Assembly: GCF_011392115.1 (NCBI RefSeq)
Contig: NZ_JAAJBT010000007.1
Span: 1 to 64,000, forward strand
Length of the DNA stretch: 64,000 bases
Direction of reading: 5' to 3'
DNA from: Flavobacterium difficile
GTDB lineage: Bacteria > Bacteroidota > Bacteroidia > Flavobacteriales > Flavobacteriaceae
The notes beneath the pieces are model-generated. The model did no database searches and was not told where the DNA came from. It was given only the letters and a program-made list of their open reading frames with translations. The position numbers and the translations under genes are program-made. Of the stretch, positions 26,900 to 37,322 are shown one piece after another; within the stretch, counting starts at the first letter, position 1, and each line of letters opens with the position of its first letter.

Positions 26900-28153
26900 A
26901 TGCAATTAAAACGTGTAGTAGTTACAGGACTTGGAGCTTTAACTCCAATTGGAAACAACATTCAAGAATATTGGGACGCCTTAATTAGCGGGAAAAGCGG
27001 CGCGGCTCCAATTACGTATTATGACACTGAAAAACATAAAACAAAATTTGCTTGTGAAGTAAAAAACTTCAATATCGAAGAATTTATCGATAGAAAAGAA
27101 GCAAGACGTATGGATAAATTTGCGCAATATGCCATCGTTGCTGGTGAACAAGCTATTGCAGATGCAGGAATTTCTGATTCTAATGTAAACAAACAACGTG
27201 TAGGTGTAATTTGGGGTGCAGGAATTGGTGGTTTAGAGACTTTCCAAGAAGAAGTACTAAGTTATGCTAGCGGTGATGGAACTCCACGTTTCAATCCGTT
27301 TTTTATTCCTAAAATGATTGCTGATATCGCTCCAGCTCATATTTCTATGAGAAATGGTTTTATGGGACCAAATTATACCACAGTCTCTGCTTGTGCTTCT
27401 TCAGCAAATGCTATGATTGACGCTTTCAACTACATCCGTTTAGGAATGTGTGATGTAATTGTGTCTGGTGGGTCTGAAGCTGCTGTTACCATCGCAGGAA
27501 TGGGAGGATTTAACTCTATGCAAGCTTTATCAACCAGAAATGATTCTCCTGAAACCGCTTCAAGACCTTTTGATGCGAACAGAGACGGATTTGTATTAGG
27601 AGAAGGTGCTGGTGCTTTAGTTTTTGAAGAATACGAACACGCAAAAGCGCGTGGTGCAAAAATATATTGTGAAGTTGGTGGTGGTGGAATGTCATCAGAC
27701 GCGTATCATTTAACAGCTCCACATCCAGAAGGTATTGGAGTGATTGCAGTAATGGAAAATACGCTACGTGATGCAGGTATGAAACCAGAAGATGTAGATC
27801 ACATCAACACACACGGAACTTCAACTCCATTAGGTGATGTTGCTGAATTAAAGGCAATTAGTCATGTTTTTGGTGATCACGCGAAAACAATTAATATCAA
27901 TTCTACAAAATCTATGACAGGACATTTGTTAGGAGCTGCTGGTGCTATCGAAGCTATTGCTTCAATTTTAGCTATGAAACACGGCATTGTTCCCCCAACA
28001 ATTAACCACTCAACTGTAGACGAAAATATCGATCCATCATTAAATTTAACTTTAAATGTTCCTCAAAAAAGAGAAATTAAAGTAGCCATGAGTAATACTT
28101 TTGGATTTGGTGGACACAATGCATGTGTACTTTTCAAAAAAATTGAAGAATAA
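26900..28153 (+). CDS. fabF: 3-oxoacyl-ACP synthase II FabF
   Basis: FabF condenses malonyl-ACP with acyl-ACP, extending fatty acids. The 417-residue protein has the complete Cys-His-His triad: the nucleophile in VSACASSANAM, the first His in NTHGTSTPLGD and the second in KSMTGHLLGAAGA. The N-terminus VVVTGLGALTPIGN and the C-terminal SNTFGFGGHNACVLF are typical. The ATG at 26900 has no strong ribosome-binding site, as usual in Bacteroidetes. It follows acpP and ends 3 bp before rnc, so fabF and rnc are likely co-transcribed. Confidence 0.97.
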   Translation: MQLKRVVVTGLGALTPIGNNIQEYWDALISGKSGAAPITYYDTEKHKTKFACEVKNFNIEEFIDRKEARRMDKFAQYAIVAGEQAIADAGISDSNVNKQRVGVIWGAGIGGLETFQEEVLSYASGDGTPRFNPFFIPKMIADIAPAHISMRNGFMGPNYTTVSACASSANAMIDAFNYIRLGMCDVIVSGGSEAAVTIAGMGGFNSMQALSTRNDSPETASRPFDANRDGFVLGEGAGALVFEEYEHAKARGAKIYCEVGGGGMSSDAYHLTAPHPEGIGVIAVMENTLRDAGMKPEDVDHINTHGTSTPLGDVAELKAISHVFGDHAKTININSTKSMTGHLLGAAGAIEAIASILAMKHGIVPPTINHSTVDENIDPSLNLTLNVPQKREIKVAMSNTFGFGGHNACVLFKKIEE

Positions 28154-28156
28154 TTC

Positions 28157-28906
28157 ATGCGCAGAATTTTTAAAAAAATATTGAAAAAATCCCCATCTTC
28201 TAACCAAGACGGGGTTTTTTTTGAACAAATTACCAAAATTTTAGGTTTCAAACCGAATGCTGAAGAATTTTACAAACATGCTTTTACACATCGTTCTTCA
28301 AACAAGGTTGATGATAATGGTTATCCCATTAGTTATGAACGCTTAGAGTTTTTAGGTGATGCTATGCTAGGCAGTGTAATTGCGGCACATTTATACAAAA
28401 AAGTACCAACTGGTGATGAAGGATATTTAACCAAAATGCGATCTAAAATTGTAAGTAGAGAACACTTGAATGAATTAGGTCGCGATTTCAATTTAGTCCA
28501 ATTTATCGAAAGTAAAGTTAGTCCTTCGCACTTTGGCGATAACATTCACGGAAATTTATGCGAAGCCTTCATAGGTGCCATTTACTTAGACAAAGGGTAT
28601 CCTTACTGTGAAAAATTTATTCACGAAAAAATCATCAAACCCTATGTTGATATTGCACGTTTAGAAGGCAAAGTAATCAGCTATAAAAGTTTAATTATCG
28701 AATGGTGTCAGAAAGAAAAAATCAATTTTAAATTTGAGGTTTTTGAAGACGACGGAAAAGAAGGCGTAAAACATTTTGGAGTTAAACTACTAATGGACAA
28801 TGAAGTAATTAGTAAAGCTAGAGCAACTTCCAAGAAAAAAGCAGAAGAAACTGCTTCCAAAAGAGCGTTTTTTGCCTTACAAGATAGAATTGAAAATAAA
28901 TTGTAA
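28157..28906 (+). CDS. rnc: Ribonuclease III
   Basis: RNase III cleaves double-stranded RNA and processes rRNA. The 249-residue protein has the endonuclease signature ERLEFLGDAMLGSVIA near residues 60-75, with the conserved acidic metal ligands, and a second acidic site at GNLCEAFIGAIYLDKG. A double-stranded RNA-binding domain covers about 175-245 (SYKSLIIEWCQKE, SKKKAEETASKRAF). The ATG is 3 bp past the fabF stop. The length is normal for Bacteroidetes. Confidence 0.96.
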   Translation: MRRIFKKILKKSPSSNQDGVFFEQITKILGFKPNAEEFYKHAFTHRSSNKVDDNGYPISYERLEFLGDAMLGSVIAAHLYKKVPTGDEGYLTKMRSKIVSREHLNELGRDFNLVQFIESKVSPSHFGDNIHGNLCEAFIGAIYLDKGYPYCEKFIHEKIIKPYVDIARLEGKVISYKSLIIEWCQKEKINFKFEVFEDDGKEGVKHFGVKLLMDNEVISKARATSKKKAEETASKRAFFALQDRIENKL

Positions 28907-29015
28907 AAATTTTTATTAACTACAACGTTTGAAATGAAAATTTAACGGTTTTACAACCTTTTTTACAATAATTTAATATTTTTAAAGCCTATCTTTACAA
29001 TTATTAAAAATTTTA

Positions 29016-29486
29016 ATGGCCAATCTGAAACTTACATTAGACGATTTTGAATCAAATGATTTTGAGTTATTTGCGATTCATACCAATCTGAAAGATTTTA
29101 AATTAAGCTTTTTAATCAATTTAAAACTGAATGTATTGTTGGCAAAAAATGAAAACGAAATAACTATTAAATCAAAAAATGGAATTGGAAAATTTTCAAG
29201 ATTTAGTTATGATGATTTCAACCAAGACATCACATGGGAACTTATTAAAAATCAAACCCATTTTAATTCGAACAAACAAAATGTAGGTTTTTTTGAACAA
29301 GACCCAATTACAATAAATTTAATCCCAGAACTAAAATTAGCAGATTATTTATTAAAACTTGATAATACAGATATGGGGTTTAATGCTGAAAATATAATTG
29401 AAAACATAAGTACAATACCAAATATTTCTACAATATATAGAGTAGAAACAGAACATTTAAAATCGATAAACAATTTAATTTTTTAA
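29016..29486 (+). CDS. IPExxxVDY family protein
   Basis: This 156-residue protein matches, by memory of family layout, the small IPExxxVDY group of Flavobacteria that sits between rnc and pyk. The naming motif is seen as IPELKLADY near residues 107-115, with Ala in place of Val. Otherwise it has no recognised domain, no signal peptide and no membrane segment, and is rich in Asn, Lys and Leu. Its stop is 2 bp before pyk, so the two are co-transcribed. The function is unknown. Confidence 0.75.
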   Translation: MANLKLTLDDFESNDFELFAIHTNLKDFKLSFLINLKLNVLLAKNENEITIKSKNGIGKFSRFSYDDFNQDITWELIKNQTHFNSNKQNVGFFEQDPITINLIPELKLADYLLKLDNTDMGFNAENIIENISTIPNISTIYRVETEHLKSINNLIF

Positions 29487-29488
29487 AA

Positions 29489-30919
29489 ATGCATACAACA
29501 AAAAAAACAAAAATTGTTGCCACTTTAGGTCCAGCTTGTAGTAGTAAAGAAATCATTAAAAAAATGATAGACGCTGGAGTTAATGTATTCAGAATTAACT
29601 TTTCTCATGCCGATTACACCGATGTGAGCGAAAGAATTAACATCATTAGAGAACTGAACAAAGAATTTGGTTACACTACTTCCATTTTAGCCGATTTACA
29701 AGGTCCGAAATTACGAGTTGGTGTCATGAAAGAAGATGTGATTGTAAATCCGGGTGATATCATTACCTTCCAAACTTCAGATGATGTTCCGGGTACGGCT
29801 GATAGAGTGTACATGAATTACAAAGAATTTCCAAAAGATGTAAATCCGGGTGAAAGAATTTTATTAGACGATGGTAAACTGATGTTTGAAGCCATCGAAA
29901 CCAATAGAGTGGATGAAGTAATTTGTAAAGTAATTCAGGGTGGACCTTTAAAATCAAAAAAAGGGGTAAATCTTCCTAATACAAAAGTTTCTTTACCTGC
30001 TTTAACCGTAAAAGACATTAAAGATGCGATTTTCGCTTGTGAAAACAAAGTAGATTGGATGGCTTTATCGTTTGTGAGAACAAAAGAAGATATTAAAGAT
30101 TTACAAGATTTAATTGAAAAACATTCTGATCATAAAATTCCAATTGTTGCTAAAATTGAAAAACCAGAAGCTGTTGAAAACATTGACGAAATTGTAATAG
30201 CTTGTGATGGTTTAATGGTAGCTCGTGGCGATTTAGGTGTAGAAGTTCCAGCGCAAGAAGTTCCATTAATTCAGAAAAAACTAATTTTAAAAGCCAAATT
30301 AGCACGTATTCCTGTAATTGTTGCCACTCAAATGATGGAAACTATGATTACGAGTTTAACTCCAACAAGAGCAGAAGTAAATGACGTTGCCAATTCGGTT
30401 ATGGATGGTGCAGATGCTGTAATGTTATCGGGAGAAACTTCTGTAGGAAACTATCCTGTTCAAGTAATTGAAACGATGACAAACATTATTGAAAGTGTGG
30501 AAGATTCTCCATTAATTAATGTTCCGCATATTCCACCAACAAAAAGAAACGACAGGTATATTACGAAATCAATTTGTTTTAATGCCGCATCAATTGCAGA
30601 CAGTATTAATGCAAAAGCAGTTACAACCTTAACTAATAGTGGATATACAGCCTTTCAAATTTCTGCTTGGCGACCTCATGCACATATTTTAGTTTTTACT
30701 TCTAACGAAAGAATTTTAACACAACTAAATTTACTTTGGGGTGTAAGAGCTTTCTATTATGATAAATTTACTAGTACTGATGACACTATTGATGACATCA
30801 ATAAAATTTGTAAAGAAAAGAAATATGTAAAAAAAGGAGATATGGTAGTTAACCTTGCTTCAATGCCAATCGCAAATAAAGGAATGGTAAATACTTTAAG
30901 AATTTCTGATATTGAATAA
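29489..30919 (+). CDS. pyk: Pyruvate kinase
   Basis: Pyruvate kinase converts phosphoenolpyruvate and ADP to pyruvate and ATP, the last step of glycolysis. The 476-residue protein has TKIVATLGPACSS at the N-terminus, FRINFSHADY, ILADLQGPKLRVG, the catalytic Lys region IPIVAKIEKPEAVEN, GLMVARGDLGVEVP, and the MSGET-like signature VMLSGETSVGNYPV. The C-terminal regulatory domain is present. It follows the IPExxxVDY gene by 2 bp. A terminator follows it. Confidence 0.96.
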   Translation: MHTTKKTKIVATLGPACSSKEIIKKMIDAGVNVFRINFSHADYTDVSERINIIRELNKEFGYTTSILADLQGPKLRVGVMKEDVIVNPGDIITFQTSDDVPGTADRVYMNYKEFPKDVNPGERILLDDGKLMFEAIETNRVDEVICKVIQGGPLKSKKGVNLPNTKVSLPALTVKDIKDAIFACENKVDWMALSFVRTKEDIKDLQDLIEKHSDHKIPIVAKIEKPEAVENIDEIVIACDGLMVARGDLGVEVPAQEVPLIQKKLILKAKLARIPVIVATQMMETMITSLTPTRAEVNDVANSVMDGADAVMLSGETSVGNYPVQVIETMTNIIESVEDSPLINVPHIPPTKRNDRYITKSICFNAASIADSINAKAVTTLTNSGYTAFQISAWRPHAHILVFTSNERILTQLNLLWGVRAFYYDKFTSTDDTIDDINKICKEKKYVKKGDMVVNLASMPIANKGMVNTLRISDIE

Positions 30920-30940
30920 ATATAAGTAACGAGTTCAAAC

Positions 30941-30978
30941 AAAAATCCCAAATTCAATAGTAAGAATTTGGGATTTTT
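30941..30978. terminator. Bidirectional terminator between pyk and the T9SS type B gene
   Basis: A perfect 14-bp stem (30941-30954 with 30965-30978) begins with a run of A and ends with a run of T, so it works on both strands. It lies between two convergent genes. Confidence 0.93.
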
Positions 30979-30983
30979 ATTTG

Positions 30984-33900
30984 TTATCTTTTTAAAGTAA
31001 AATGGGATTTAAAAACGGCTCTATTATTCGTTTGTGTTGTATATTCAACAGTAAACCAATAATCGGTTGAAGGTAAATCTTGCCCGTTATATTTTCCATC
31101 CCAACCTATTCCTGAAGGTGAAATCTGTTTTAAAAGTTTCCCATATCTATCAAAAATTGAAATGACACTATCAGTTTGTTGGGCCAAATCGAAGATATTC
31201 CATGTCTCATTTACTCCATCGCCATTAGGAGTAAAAAAATTAGGATAATTAACGATATAAATCGGTCCGATCCGTGTTGGAGAACAATTCCCTAAAGTAT
31301 CAAAAATAGTTACGAAATACTCACCAGTTTCTAAATTTGTAAACACATTACTCGATTGAAAAGCACTCGTTGAACCATCTGGATTTTCTAACTGATAAAG
31401 ATAATTTCCTAAACCACCAGTTATAGTAATGGTAATAAATGTATTGTTTGTATCAAACTCCGCACTTACATCGAAACTTGCTAACGCAGGACTAGAGGCA
31501 ATGACTTCAAAGGTGGTTGAGTTATAATTACAATTTGCACCTACATCTGGTGTTAATTTAATAAAATCAACCGTATAAATACCCGCTTGGGAAGCCGAAT
31601 AACTCGAACCTGTACCCATTAAATTTCCTCCTAAATACCAATTAACTGTAAATTGAGTAGGATCCAATCCTGTTTGAACGGTATAAGTGTCAAGTGCAAC
31701 ATTAGTTGTAGGATCTACACAGATAATTCCGTCGGGAAGATTTATATTCAATAAAGGATGAACCGTAAAAGTAAATGCTTGTTCGTCGTTACAATTAGCG
31801 TTATTGGTAGCGGTTGCATAAACATAGTAAGTATACGTTTGAGAAACAGCAGGTGGATTACCAGGTGTTCCAGTAGTATTAGAAATAACTAAATTTGTAA
31901 TCGGTCCTACTCCATTTGGCTGAGAAAAATAACCAATATTGTACGGAACTGATGGTAATGGAGGTAACACATACGTACCACATTCTTCAGGATCAAAAAC
32001 GATAGGTGCAATTACTGGTGTTTCAGAAACTGTAATGATAATTTCATCGACTTCAACACAACTTACACCAAATCTACCATTGTTCACAGCATATACATAA
32101 ACAGAAATAGGATTGGCAGTAGTTGGAGTAAAAACAGTACCATTCGGAACCGGATTTGTACCATCATTATTATAAAAATATCCAATTGAATAATTTGTAG
32201 TTGGCTCAGGTGGCACATGCGTTAACATAGGCAAGGTATAAGAATCACATACACTCACATTGGAATAATTAGGTAAATTTATACCGTTATAGTACATTTC
32301 GAAAGGCTTATCTACTACACAACCTGTTACAGGATCTTGGTAATATAAATAAAACCTTCTGTCTTCGTTAAATATATCTGTTGGAGCCACAACAACTCCT
32401 GTTCCTGTTGGTCCGCCTGGTGCAGTATAAATCTGACCAGTTACTGGTGCTGGTATGGAATACGGATTACAAACAACCTGATTTATATATTCATCAACAA
32501 TAGGTAAAGGTGTAATTCCAATGGTAAAACTACTTTCAGAAGCACACAAAGTTGTGGTTGAATTCGGATTTAAATTAGTTTCATCATTGTAAATATAATA
32601 TGTTCCTGGAGGCAAATCATCAGAGGTTAAACCAATAACTTGTCCTGCAGTCAATGCCGTTTGACCAATGGCGCTTGGTCCACCAGGTAAAGTAAAGTAA
32701 TTTCCATTTGTTAGGGTTGGTAAAATAAATGATCCACAAAAAGTTCCACTAACTAAAGTATCAACTGAAGGTTCAGGGTAAATAGTAATATCATAATTTA
32801 AATTATCTGTACAATTTGGTAAAAGTGTTGTGTTTGCATAGTAGTATATTACTTGAGAAGTCGTAATTGGAAGTGCTGGATTAACAGGAGAACCACCGCC
32901 GTTTGGAGCCGTAAAGTATCCGCCAAAAGCAATTGGAGGTAATGTATAATTTGAATTGGAACAAACATATATGTTAGTAAATTGAGAGGTATCTACCAGA
33001 TTTACAACAAAAGGTTCAGAGATAAAACAAGAACCTGCACTTCCGTCAGAATTGGTATGTGCCAGTTGATTGACTACATAATAAGTACCTGGAAAATTTG
33101 GTCCTGCAACATTTATAACATCATTTGCACTTAAAGTTAACCCAGTTCCATCTGATGAAGTATTATAAGTTCCATTAGTTAAGGCTGGTAAAGTATACGT
33201 ATCACAATAAGTTACATCTGGAAGAGAATCAACTAAAGGATTTCCATGAATATAAATATCAAACTGTTGGTCTCTACAAAAAACGCCATTGACTTCCGCA
33301 TAATAAAATATGGTTTGAATAATAGTTGCTTGTGTTGTGTTTGTAAAAACTGTTCCTTGTGGAATTAAAGTTCCTGGCCCAGTTGGTCCGCCAGCAGCTG
33401 TATAAAAAGCACCAATATTATAAGGAGCAGCAGGCACACTAAAAGCACCACAATTGTCTAAAACCGGCACATATTCATCAATAAAATAAGCTGTAAATGT
33501 AGACTGATTAAAGCATCCATTTGCGTCAGGTCCGTTGTATATATAATAAGTAGCACTTGCATCAATTGTATCTCCAGCGTTTAAAGGCGTTCCTGTTCCG
33601 TTTGGACCTGTAAAATAATTTCCATTAGTTAATGCTGGTAAAATGTAACTACTACATTCAACAACATCTGCTATTTCATCAACTGGTGGTAACGGGTTAA
33701 CTATAATGTCTACACTTGTTATATCAAAACAAGACGGGTTAGAACTATCTTGCATTCTAATCCAAACGGTTGCAGTTGTAGTTCCGTTAGGAATTGTAAT
33801 GGAAGAAATTACTGCTCCATTTCCAGCAACAGCATCAGCCTGAGAAGTATAATATAATATATTGTATCCTGATTGTCCGTTTAAAACTTCAGAATCTAAG

Positions 33901-35261
33901 GCTGCTAATAAATATGTTGTGCCGCCATTTGATTCGCAAACCTCAACATCATTAGGCTGTGTTGCAACAACACTTGCATTAATTAATAAATTAAACGCAT
34001 AAATCGCATCACAAAACTGATTCGTTACTGTATTGAAAATTTTGATGTATAAAGTTTGATTCGAAGAAGTTGTATAATTATTTGGTGAGCTAATCGGAAT
34101 ATTAGCCGTAGCATTTGCTGGAGAAGTATAATAGAAAAGATCATAAATAGCATTGTCAATTCCTAATTGAACTTCACTATTTGTTGTTAAATCAAAAATA
34201 TAACTTGCCGCGCCTGTATTACAAGTTTGCAAATCTATCGGATTCGTAACAGCTAAAGTATTAAACACAACCGTATCTGTTAAAAAACAAGAACCTTTAG
34301 TAATTTCAACCCTGTAAGTTCCTGGAGAAGTTACCGTATATGTTGAGGTGTTTCCACCAGTTGGATTTCCATCTAAAAACCATTGATAGGTGTAGGTGTT
34401 ATCTAACTGAGTATCCAATATAGCGGTATTTCCTGTACAAATAGTTTGATCTGAACCTAAATCTAATGTATTCGTAAAGCTTCCACCTGAAATAAAAACA
34501 GACGAATCGAAATCAGAATCACCGTAATCGGCAATAACTAACTTTAATCGGTATGAAGTATTTGGAATTACAGAAGATGACGCATTTAAAACAACAGTAT
34601 GGCCTCTCATATTTAATGTTGATGAAGAAAAATCTATAACATTATACACGCCAAAAAGAGAAGGATTAGTAGAACTACAAGTAGAATTATAAATTGAATT
34701 TTTAATTGTTCTTACAGAAACTGGACTTGAAGTAGAAGGTATAACTCCTAAATTCGTTGTTACGTTAGTTGTTAAATTAGTTAATTCAAATGCAAAAATA
34801 TCATTAGACAAACATTGAAATTGTCCGTATTCATTTGAAGCAAATAAAAAATCAAAACTAAATGAAGAAGAAACAGGTATAAAATCGAACTGAATAAAAG
34901 CTAAATCTGTTAATGCAGTAGTGGTTCCACTACTAGTGTTGCTTAAGTTTTGTAAAAAAGGATCCGTTCCTCCGCCCGATGCTGGTGTACTCAAATTTGA
35001 ACCATTATATTGCCCTTGCGTATTTAAAATCGCGCCACTTCTTAAAATAATTCCTTCATTGATTGGAAAAGTAGAACCATTTCTGTTAAAATAACCTACA
35101 GAATTTGGAGAAGAAATAGAGATATTAGAAATTTCAACACAAGAATTTCCAGATAATAAATTTACCAAATCTGCTGGAGAATATGTGGTATTATCTACAG
35201 TTATTGTTTGTGAAAAGGAAACTGTTGAAAAAAGCAAAAATAGGCGTAAAATTTTTTTCAT
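30984..35261 (-). CDS. T9SS type B repeat protein with choice-of-anchor L domain
   Basis: This 1425-residue protein is predicted to be secreted by the type IX system. A signal peptide ends at SFSQ (residue 18). A choice-of-anchor-L-like domain covers about 30-265 (FDFLFASNEYGQFQC). Ig/PKD-like sequence follows (QWFLDGNPTGGNTSTYTV). From about 524 to 1160 there are about eight loosely similar repeats of 75-90 residues, each with a pattern like V..C..Y.LP.LTNG.YF. The last 85 or so residues, beginning near NFFTPNGDGVNETW, are the gliding-motility-associated C-terminal domain (CHU_C), the T9SS type B signal. No catalytic motif is seen, and an adhesin or surface filament is a reasonable guess. 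Confidence 0.88.
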   Translation of the reverse strand: MKKILRLFLLFSTVSFSQTITVDNTTYSPADLVNLLSGNSCVEISNISISSPNSVGYFNRNGSTFPINEGIILRSGAILNTQGQYNGSNLSTPASGGGTDPFLQNLSNTSSGTTTALTDLAFIQFDFIPVSSSFSFDFLFASNEYGQFQCLSNDIFAFELTNLTTNVTTNLGVIPSTSSPVSVRTIKNSIYNSTCSSTNPSLFGVYNVIDFSSSTLNMRGHTVVLNASSSVIPNTSYRLKLVIADYGDSDFDSSVFISGGSFTNTLDLGSDQTICTGNTAILDTQLDNTYTYQWFLDGNPTGGNTSTYTVTSPGTYRVEITKGSCFLTDTVVFNTLAVTNPIDLQTCNTGAASYIFDLTTNSEVQLGIDNAIYDLFYYTSPANATANIPISSPNNYTTSSNQTLYIKIFNTVTNQFCDAIYAFNLLINASVVATQPNDVEVCESNGGTTYLLAALDSEVLNGQSGYNILYYTSQADAVAGNGAVISSITIPNGTTTATVWIRMQDSSNPSCFDITSVDIIVNPLPPVDEIADVVECSSYILPALTNGNYFTGPNGTGTPLNAGDTIDASATYYIYNGPDANGCFNQSTFTAYFIDEYVPVLDNCGAFSVPAAPYNIGAFYTAAGGPTGPGTLIPQGTVFTNTTQATIIQTIFYYAEVNGVFCRDQQFDIYIHGNPLVDSLPDVTYCDTYTLPALTNGTYNTSSDGTGLTLSANDVINVAGPNFPGTYYVVNQLAHTNSDGSAGSCFISEPFVVNLVDTSQFTNIYVCSNSNYTLPPIAFGGYFTAPNGGGSPVNPALPITTSQVIYYYANTTLLPNCTDNLNYDITIYPEPSVDTLVSGTFCGSFILPTLTNGNYFTLPGGPSAIGQTALTAGQVIGLTSDDLPPGTYYIYNDETNLNPNSTTTLCASESSFTIGITPLPIVDEYINQVVCNPYSIPAPVTGQIYTAPGGPTGTGVVVAPTDIFNEDRRFYLYYQDPVTGCVVDKPFEMYYNGINLPNYSNVSVCDSYTLPMLTHVPPEPTTNYSIGYFYNNDGTNPVPNGTVFTPTTANPISVYVYAVNNGRFGVSCVEVDEIIITVSETPVIAPIVFDPEECGTYVLPPLPSVPYNIGYFSQPNGVGPITNLVISNTTGTPGNPPAVSQTYTYYVYATATNNANCNDEQAFTFTVHPLLNINLPDGIICVDPTTNVALDTYTVQTGLDPTQFTVNWYLGGNLMGTGSSYSASQAGIYTVDFIKLTPDVGANCNYNSTTFEVIASSPALASFDVSAEFDTNNTFITITITGGLGNYLYQLENPDGSTSAFQSSNVFTNLETGEYFVTIFDTLGNCSPTRIGPIYIVNYPNFFTPNGDGVNETWNIFDLAQQTDSVISIFDRYGKLLKQISPSGIGWDGKYNGQDLPSTDYWFTVEYTTQTNNRAVFKSHFTLKR

Positions 35262-35274
35262 AATGATATCATTA
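35261..35274. promoter_or_regulatory. 14-bp perfect palindrome at the start of the T9SS type B gene
   Basis: TAATGATATCATTA is perfectly self-complementary and overlaps the first base of the start codon and the bases just upstream. It could be an operator for a dimeric regulator, but one short AT-rich palindrome may arise by chance. Confidence 0.25.
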
Positions 35275-35327
35275 GGGCAATTGAAAATCAGTAGATAAAT
35301 ATACTAAAAAAAGAAAGTTTAAAAAAG

Positions 35328-35366
35328 AAAAACTTATCAAAAAAATTAATATTTTGATAAGTTTTT
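35328..35366 (-). terminator. lepA terminator
   Basis: A perfect 15-bp stem (35328-35342 with 35352-35366) lies 23 bases past the lepA stop codon on the minus strand, with T-rich sequence after it. Confidence 0.9.
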
Positions 35367-35388
35367 AAATATATTGTTAAAAGAATAA

Positions 35389-37185
35389 TTAATCGTTAAG
35401 TTTTAATACAGCCATAAAAGCTTCTTGCGGAATTTCTACATTTCCAACTTGACGCATACGTTTTTTACCTTTTTTCTGTTTTTCTAAAAGTTTACGCTTA
35501 CGCGAAATATCTCCACCATAACATTTTGCGGTTACGTCTTTACGAAGTGCTTTAATCGTTTCGCGGGCAATAATTTTTGCACCAATAGAAGCCTGAATCG
35601 GAATTTCAAATTGTTGACGTGGAATCAATTCACGTAACTTTTCACACATTTTCTTCCCGATATTGTAAGCGTTATCGACATGAATTAATGCAGAAAGCGC
35701 ATCTAATTGATTCGCGTTTAATAAAATATCCATTTTTACTAACTTCGATTCTCTCATTCCAATTGGATGGTAATCAAAAGAAGCATAACCTTTAGAAACC
35801 GTTTTTAATCGGTCATAAAAATCAAATACAATTTCCGCTAAAGGCATATCGAAATTTAATTCTACTCGCTCTGTAGTCAGATAAGTTTGGTTGGTAATTA
35901 AACCACGTTTTTCAATACACAAACTCATTACGTTTCCTACGAAATCCGCTTTGGTAATAATAGTTGCTTTGATAAACGGTTCTTCTACTCGATCTAATTT
36001 GGTAGCATCTGGTAAATCACTTGGATTGTTTACGATGATAGGTGTATCGGGTTCTTTTTTGGTATAAGCTAAATACGAAACGTTAGGAACCGTAGTAATT
36101 ACGGTCATGTCAAATTCACGCTCTAAACGTTCTTGGATAATTTCCATGTGTAGCATACCTAAGAAACCACAACGGAAACCAAAACCTAAAGCTGCTGAAC
36201 TTTCTGGAGCAAAAACTAATGACGCATCGTTCAGTTGTAATTTTTCCATAGAAGCACGTAAATCTTCGTAATCTTCCGTATCAACCGGATAAATTCCTGC
36301 AAATACCATTGGTTTTACATCTTCAAAACCTGTAATCATATTGGTAGTTGGTTGTAACGCATCGGTTACTGTATCTCCAACTTTTACTTCTTTTGCTTCT
36401 TTAATTCCAGAAATTAAATAGCCAACATCACCAGTAGAAACCACATTTTTAGGCACTTGATTTAATTTCAAAGTACCTATTTCATCTGCATAATATTCTT
36501 TTCCTGTAGCCATGAATTTTACTTTCTGACCTTTTTTGATTTCTCCATTTACTACACGGAAAATTACTTCAATTCCACGAAAAGGATTGTAATGCGAATC
36601 GAAAATTAAGGCTTGTAATGGTTCTTCTTTATTTCCTTTTGGTGGTGGAATTTTTTCAATAATGGCTGCTAAAATATTTTCCACACCAAAACCTGTTTTA
36701 CCAGAAGCGTGAATAATATCTTCTAATTTACAACCTAATAAATCTATAATATCATCTGAAACTTCCTCTGGATTGGCTGAAGGTAAATCGACTTTATTTA
36801 AAACTGGAATAATTTCCAAGTCGTTATCTAAAGCTAAATATAAATTGGAAATCGTTTGTGCCTGAATACTTTGTGCCGCATCAACAATAAGTAAAGCGCC
36901 TTCACAAGCTGCGATACTTCGAGACACTTCATAAGAAAAATCTACGTGCCCTGGAGTATCAATTAAATTTAAGATATAATCTTCTCCTTTGTATTTGTAT
37001 TCCATTTGGATCGCGTGACTTTTTATGGTAATACCACGTTCGCGCTCCAAATCCATATTGTCCAGTAATTGAGCTTTTTCTTCTCTAGCTGTAACAGTTT
37101 GAGTTGCGCCTAAAAGTCTATCCGCTAATGTACTTTTTCCGTGATCAATATGTGCAATTATGCAAAAATTTCTAATGTGTTTCAT
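35389..37185 (-). CDS. lepA: Elongation factor 4 (LepA)
   Basis: LepA is a ribosome-associated GTPase related to EF-G, involved in translation under stress and in 30S assembly. The G1 motif AHIDHGKST is at the N-terminus, [12 protein letters not shown] is G3 and NKVDLP is G4. The C-terminal LepA-specific domain ends [22 protein letters not shown] and [12 protein letters not shown]. The ATG at 37183-37185 gives 598 residues and the usual [16 protein letters not shown] start. An extended TTG start at 37197 is less likely. A TATCTTTG-like box lies upstream at 37270-37277 (minus strand). Confidence 0.96.
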   Translation of the reverse strand: MKHIRNFCIIAHIDHGKSTLADRLLGATQTVTAREEKAQLLDNMDLERERGITIKSHAIQMEYKYKGEDYILNLIDTPGHVDFSYEVSRSIAACEGALLIVDAAQSIQAQTISNLYLALDNDLEIIPVLNKVDLPSANPEEVSDDIIDLLGCKLEDIIHASGKTGFGVENILAAIIEKIPPPKGNKEEPLQALIFDSHYNPFRGIEVIFRVVNGEIKKGQKVKFMATGKEYYADEIGTLKLNQVPKNVVSTGDVGYLISGIKEAKEVKVGDTVTDALQPTTNMITGFEDVKPMVFAGIYPVDTEDYEDLRASMEKLQLNDASLVFAPESSAALGFGFRCGFLGMLHMEIIQERLEREFDMTVITTVPNVSYLAYTKKEPDTPIIVNNPSDLPDATKLDRVEEPFIKATIITKADFVGNVMSLCIEKRGLITNQTYLTTERVELNFDMPLAEIVFDFYDRLKTVSKGYASFDYHPIGMRESKLVKMDILLNANQLDALSALIHVDNAYNIGKKMCEKLRELIPRQQFEIPIQASIGAKIIARETIKALRKDVTAKCYGGDISRKRKLLEKQKKGKKRMRQVGNVEIPQEAFMAVLKLND

Positions 37186-37187
37186 AG

Positions 37188-37223
37188 TCAATTTCAAAAA
37201 TCAATGTCAATTTCAAAATCAAT
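37188..37223. repeat. Direct repeat upstream of lepA
   Basis: Two near-copies of GTCAATTTCAAAATCAAT lie side by side in the lepA leader, differing by one inserted A. A decayed third copy may follow. The repeat is upstream of the start codon and could affect the leader RNA. Confidence 0.5.
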
Positions 37224-37322
37224 AAAAAAATATTGAATTTCAAAATAGCTTTTCTTATATTATAATCTACAAAGATAAGGTAATTATACGATTTTGAAAA
37301 AGAATAATTTGGGAATAACCAA

